Origin: Streptomyces sp. TRM68416 | GTDB lineage: Bacteria > Actinomycetota > Actinomycetes > Streptomycetales > Streptomycetaceae | Assembly (NCBI RefSeq): GCF_014596915.1 | Contig: NZ_JACVWU010000020.1 | Span: 120,285-184,284 of the forward strand | DNA length: 64,000 nt | Reading direction: 5' to 3' | Shown: positions 61,222 through 64,000 of the stretch, piece after piece | Position numbering within the stretch: the stretch's first letter is position 1 | How the letters are laid out: each line of letters starts with the position of its first letter | Position numbers and translations under genes: made by a program | Notes under the pieces: model-generated | The model's database searches: none | What the model saw: the letters and a program-made list of their open reading frames with translations, nothing else | What the model was told of the DNA's origin: nothing

Positions 61222-61267
61222 ACCTGGCTCCCCCCGGCCCGCCCCGTCCCGCCCCGGACTGGCGCGT

Positions 61268-62044
61268 CTAGGACTCGGACTTCTCCTTTTCGGCCGGATT
61301 CTTCCCGGCCTTCGCGAGCGCGGCCTTCGCCGCCTTCTCGGCTTCCTTCTCGGCCTTCGCCGCCTCCGCGATCTGCCGTTTGGCGGCGGTCGCGTACATG
61401 TCGACGTACTCCTGGCCGGAGAGCTTCATGATCTCGTACATGACCTCGTCGGTCACCGCGCGAAGCACGAAGCGGTCGTGCTCCATGCCCTGGTAGCGGC
61501 TGAAGTCCAGGGGCTTGCCGATACGGATGCCGGGCCGCATCAGCTTGGGCATCACCTGGCCCGGCGGCTGGATCTTCTCGGTGTCGATCATGGCGACCGG
61601 GATGACCGGCGCGCCGGTGGCGAGCGCCACGCGCGCGAGGCCGCCGGGCTTGCCGCGGTACAGACGGCCGTCGGGCGAACGGGTGCCTTCCGGGTAGATC
61701 CCGAACAGCTCACCGCGCTCGATGACCTCGATGCCGCTCTTGATGGCGGCCTCGCCCGCGCCGCGCGCCCCGGAGCGGTCCACCGGGAGCTGGCCGACGC
61801 CCTTGAAGAAGGCGGCGGTCATCCGGCCCTTGAGGCCGGGGGTGGTGAAGTACTCGGCCTTCGCGATGAAGGTGACCTTGCGGTCGAGGACCGCGGGCAG
61901 GAAGAACGAGTCGGAGAACGAGAGGTGGTTGCTCGCCAGGATCGCGGCGCCCTCGGCGGGAACGTTCTCCAGGCCCTCCACCCAGGGCCTGAAGGCGAGC
62001 TTCAGCGGCCCCCCGATGGATACCTTCATCGCGCCGTACAACAA
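61268..62044 (-). CDS. PlsC-type 1-acyl-sn-glycerol-3-phosphate acyltransferase
   Basis: 258 residues. Catalytic motif ILASNHLSFSDSFFLPAV (H-x4-D), FIAKAEYFTTPGLKG, and FGIYPEGTRSPDGRLYRGK (EGTR) then APVIPVAMI. It makes phosphatidic acid or acylates a related lipid. The last 40 residues are Ala/Lys/Glu-rich (coiled-coil-like). TTG 62044 (MLYGAMKVS) is supported by AGGAGG seven bases upstream; ATG 62029 is the alternative. Confidence 0.92.
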   Translation of the reverse strand: MLYGAMKVSIGGPLKLAFRPWVEGLENVPAEGAAILASNHLSFSDSFFLPAVLDRKVTFIAKAEYFTTPGLKGRMTAAFFKGVGQLPVDRSGARGAGEAAIKSGIEVIERGELFGIYPEGTRSPDGRLYRGKPGGLARVALATGAPVIPVAMIDTEKIQPPGQVMPKLMRPGIRIGKPLDFSRYQGMEHDRFVLRAVTDEVMYEIMKLSGQEYVDMYATAAKRQIAEAAKAEKEAEKAAKAALAKAGKNPAEKEKSES

Positions 62045-62178
62045 CCGAGTGCCTCCTGTGTCTGTCGATCAGACCTTAACCCGGAGCACTGTCAAAGACT
62101 TCGACGGCCCTGGTCGGTGTCAGTGCGGTCGCGTACGGTGAAGTACCTGCAATCGACCTCATGAACAGGAGACCGAAG

Positions 62179-62958
62179 GTGCCGGTCCTTCCTGGAGCCG
62201 AGCCGTACCGCCATGAGGGCGGGGAGGTCGGAGTCCTCCTCTGCCACGGCTTCACCGGTTCCCCGCAGTCGCTGCGCCCCTGGGCGGAGTACCTCGCCGA
62301 GCGCGGCCTGACCGTCTCGCTGCCCCTGCTGCCCGGGCACGGCACACGCTGGGAGGACATGCAGCTCACCGGCTGGCAGGACTGGTACGCGGAGGTGGAC
62401 CGCGAGCTGCGCGCCCTGCGTGAGCGCTGCACGCGTGTGTTCGTCGCCGGGCTCTCCATGGGCGGCGCGCTGGCCCTGCGGCTGGCCGCGAAGCACGGCG
62501 GCGCGGTCGACGGCGTGGTGGTCGTCAACCCGGGCAACAAGGTGCACGGCCTGGCCGCGCACGCCCTCCCGGTGGTCCGTCACTTCGTCCGGTCCACGAA
62601 GGGCATCGCCAGCGACATCGCCAAGGAGGGCAGCGTCGAGCTGGGCTACACGCGCGTGCCGCTGCACGCCGCGCACTCGCTGCGGGTCTTCTTCCGGATG
62701 CTCGACGGTGAGCTGCCGCAGGTCACCCAGCCGCTGCTGCTCCTGCACAGCCCGCAGGACCATGTGGTCCCGCCGGCCGACTCGGCCCGCGTCCTCAGCC
62801 GTGTCTCGTCGACGGACGTGACGGAGATCGTGCTGGAACAGAGCTACCACGTCGCGACGTTGGACCATGACGCGGACCGGATCTTCGAGGAGAGCTACGC
62901 GTTCATGAACCGGATCGCCCCCAGTCTCGGCAAGGAAGGGACGGCCGTAGGTGGCTGA
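62179..62958 (+). CDS. Alpha/beta hydrolase (carboxylesterase/monoacylglycerol-lipase type)
   Basis: 259 residues. Oxyanion-hole region VGVLLCHGFTGSPQSL, nucleophile elbow VFVAGLSMGGALALRL (G-x-S-x-G), acid in LLLHSPQDHVVPP and His in LEQSYHVATLDHD. GTG 62179 has GGAG seven bases upstream; ATG 62161 is 18 bases earlier without such a site. It overlaps the next gene by eight bases. Divergent from the acyltransferase gene across a 134-base gap, suggesting a lipid link, which is inference. Confidence 0.9.
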   Translation: MPVLPGAEPYRHEGGEVGVLLCHGFTGSPQSLRPWAEYLAERGLTVSLPLLPGHGTRWEDMQLTGWQDWYAEVDRELRALRERCTRVFVAGLSMGGALALRLAAKHGGAVDGVVVVNPGNKVHGLAAHALPVVRHFVRSTKGIASDIAKEGSVELGYTRVPLHAAHSLRVFFRMLDGELPQVTQPLLLLHSPQDHVVPPADSARVLSRVSSTDVTEIVLEQSYHVATLDHDADRIFEESYAFMNRIAPSLGKEGTAVGG

Positions 62959-63529
62959 GCACGACTCCGACCGCGAGGACCGCGAGCCGGACGATCAGGG
63001 TGCCCGGTTCGACGAGGACGCGGCCTGGGCGGCGATCGTCGCGGGCTACGGCGAGGAGCCGCCGGACCCGCCCGGTGCCAAGCCGTTCAAGTCCGTCGAG
63101 GATCTGGCGCTGCTGGAGGCCGAGCCGAACGACGGTCCGGAGGAGAAGCCGGAGCAGGACAAGCCCGCCACCACCAAGTCACTGGGCAGCTCCGTCGCCT
63201 TCGCGCCCGGCGTCGGACCGCGCGACTACACCGTGGCCGAGCCGCCGAACGAGGTCCACCGCGGCGACGACGAGGACGACGAGGGTCACTTCGTCCCGCC
63301 GGAGCCGCCGCCCCTGCCCGAGACGGACACGACGGCGAAGTTCGCCTGGCTGGCGGTGATCGGCGGACCACTCCTGCTGCTGATCGCCGTCCTCCTGGGC
63401 TGGGACATGGTCTGGTGGCTCACCACCCTCGGCATCGGCGGCTTCCTGGGCGGTTTCGCCACGCTGGTCATGCGAATGCGGACGGGCGACGAGGACGACG
63501 ACGACCCGGGGCGGGGGGCGGTGGTGTAG
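62951..63529 (+). CDS. Conserved actinobacterial membrane protein of unknown function
   Basis: 192 residues. A long acidic, Pro/Glu/Asp-rich cytoplasmic part (DSDREDREPDDQGARFDEDAAWAAIVAGYGEEPPDPP) ends with two transmembrane helices (FAWLAVIGGPLLLLIAVLLGW and WLTTLGIGGFLGGFATLVM) and a short acidic tail. DUF308/DUF4190-like, but I cannot name the family. GTG 62951 overlaps the esterase gene, so it is co-transcribed. Confidence 0.85.
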   Translation: MAEHDSDREDREPDDQGARFDEDAAWAAIVAGYGEEPPDPPGAKPFKSVEDLALLEAEPNDGPEEKPEQDKPATTKSLGSSVAFAPGVGPRDYTVAEPPNEVHRGDDEDDEGHFVPPEPPPLPETDTTAKFAWLAVIGGPLLLLIAVLLGWDMVWWLTTLGIGGFLGGFATLVMRMRTGDEDDDDPGRGAVV

Positions 63530-63967
63530 CCCGGCGGTCGAACGGCCCGCCACCTGACAGCCCGGCGAACCGGCGAACCGGCGGGCCGACAGCCCCGCAG
63601 GCACGGAGACCGACAGCCGGGCAGAGCGACGGGCCGACAGGCCCGGGGCACTGGCAGCCTCGGCCGACCGACGGAACGGCAGGCGGGGCGCACTGGCGGC
63701 CTCGGCCGACCGACAGGCCAGCAGGACGCACCGGCAGCCTCGACCGACCGACGGACCAGCACACCCGGCAGCCCTGCGGACCGACAGACCCGCAGACAGG
63801 GCGCATCGGCGCACCGGCAGCCTCGGGCGAACCGGCGAGTCCGCGCACCCGGCAGTCCAGCAGGCCCGCGGGCGGGGCGGACCGGCAGGTCCGGCGGATC
63901 GGCGGATGTGCGGATCGGTGGATGTGCGGGCGGGTCGGCCGGTCGGCCGGTCGGTGGAGCCGTGGCT
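63530..63967. repeat. Repeat-rich non-coding region with three 38-42-bp tandem units
   Basis: Units at 63628-63669, 63670-63711 and 63712-63749 share GAC(G/A)G...GGCAGCCTCGGCCGACC. Flanking sequence consists of further degenerate GGCGGATCGG and CGGTCGGCC units. No gene is supported. Confidence 0.6.
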
Positions 63968-63993
63968 CCCCCCCCCCCCCCCCCCCCCCCCCC
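63968..63993. repeat. Homopolymer of 26 C
   Basis: An unbroken run of about 26 C, followed by GGCCCCC at the window edge. Long C runs are rare and sensitive to sequencing or assembly errors. Confidence 0.7.
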
Positions 63994-64000
63994 GGCCCCC

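Noticed and set aside
63628..63750. Repeat array considered as CRISPR or coding repeat
   Set aside because: Three degenerate units without spacers; the minus-strand frame is Arg/Ser/Ala-rich without a start site.

Overview
The window is a high-GC actinobacterial chromosome segment, almost certainly from a Streptomyces. The evidence is the codon use, many GTG starts, the division-cell-wall (dcw) cluster ending in ftsZ-pgeF-ylmE-sepF-ylmG-divIVA without ftsA or murC, a translational T-box in front of ileS, a fused trpEG behind a Trp-rich leader peptide, a PASTA kinase, and DmdR-type iron control. From memory, gene order resembles the SCO2070-SCO2122 region of S. coelicolor; I could not run a comparison.

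Layout. 1-5 kb: an interrupted cation/proton antiporter, a GNAT acetyltransferase, an RluD-type pseudouridine synthase, lspA, and a DksA-type zinc finger with a long histone-H1-like Lys/Ala tail, all on the minus strand. 5.2-8.7 kb: T-box and ileS on the plus strand. 9.2-27 kb: a minus-strand run transcribed from rsmH towards divIVA (rsmH, ftsL, ftsI, murE, murF, mraY, murD, ftsW, murG, ftsQ, ftsZ, pgeF, ylmE, sepF, ylmG, divIVA). It makes lipid II, the septal synthase FtsWI, the Z ring and its membrane anchor SepF, and the polar growth organiser DivIVA. 27.4-33 kb: a beta-carbonic anhydrase and a MoxR / DUF58 / transglutaminase operon. 33-36 kb: DUF3040, a methyltransferase and a SAV_6107-type HEPN protein. 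35.6-39 kb: an autoregulated-looking operon of a degenerate ABC ATPase, a YhgE/Pip membrane protein and a TetR regulator. 39.4-46.6 kb: DUF4126, a CrtI-like oxidoreductase, a Tyr/Gln-rich membrane protein, metF, thiE, an Rv2175c-like protein, an FAD reductase and a small conserved protein. 46.6-49 kb: TPP riboswitch with thiO-thiS-thiG. 49-53.5 kb: PASTA kinase, endonuclease IV, a sulfite-oxidase-like protein, bacterioferritin and Bfd. 53.6-57.1 kb: DAHP synthase divergent from trpL-trpEG. 57.1-63.5 kb: a D-2-hydroxyacid dehydrogenase, a phosphofructokinase with PPi-type residues, a MacS/MacR-like two-component system, an acyltransferase, an esterase and a small membrane protein. The last 470 bases are degenerate repeats ending in 26 consecutive C.

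Most of the window is core metabolism and growth machinery. The less ordinary items are an IleRS with an altered GXHH signature motif, the Pip operon with a 28-bp operator and an ATPase lacking its Walker A lysine, a prion-like Tyr/Gln-rich membrane protein, an antiporter stopped by a short palindromic element, a series of promoters whose -10 box lies 6-7 nt before the start codon (leaderless mRNAs, including the trp leader peptide), and a phosphofructokinase predicted to use pyrophosphate. I saw no tRNA, rRNA, CRISPR, transposase or prophage gene.
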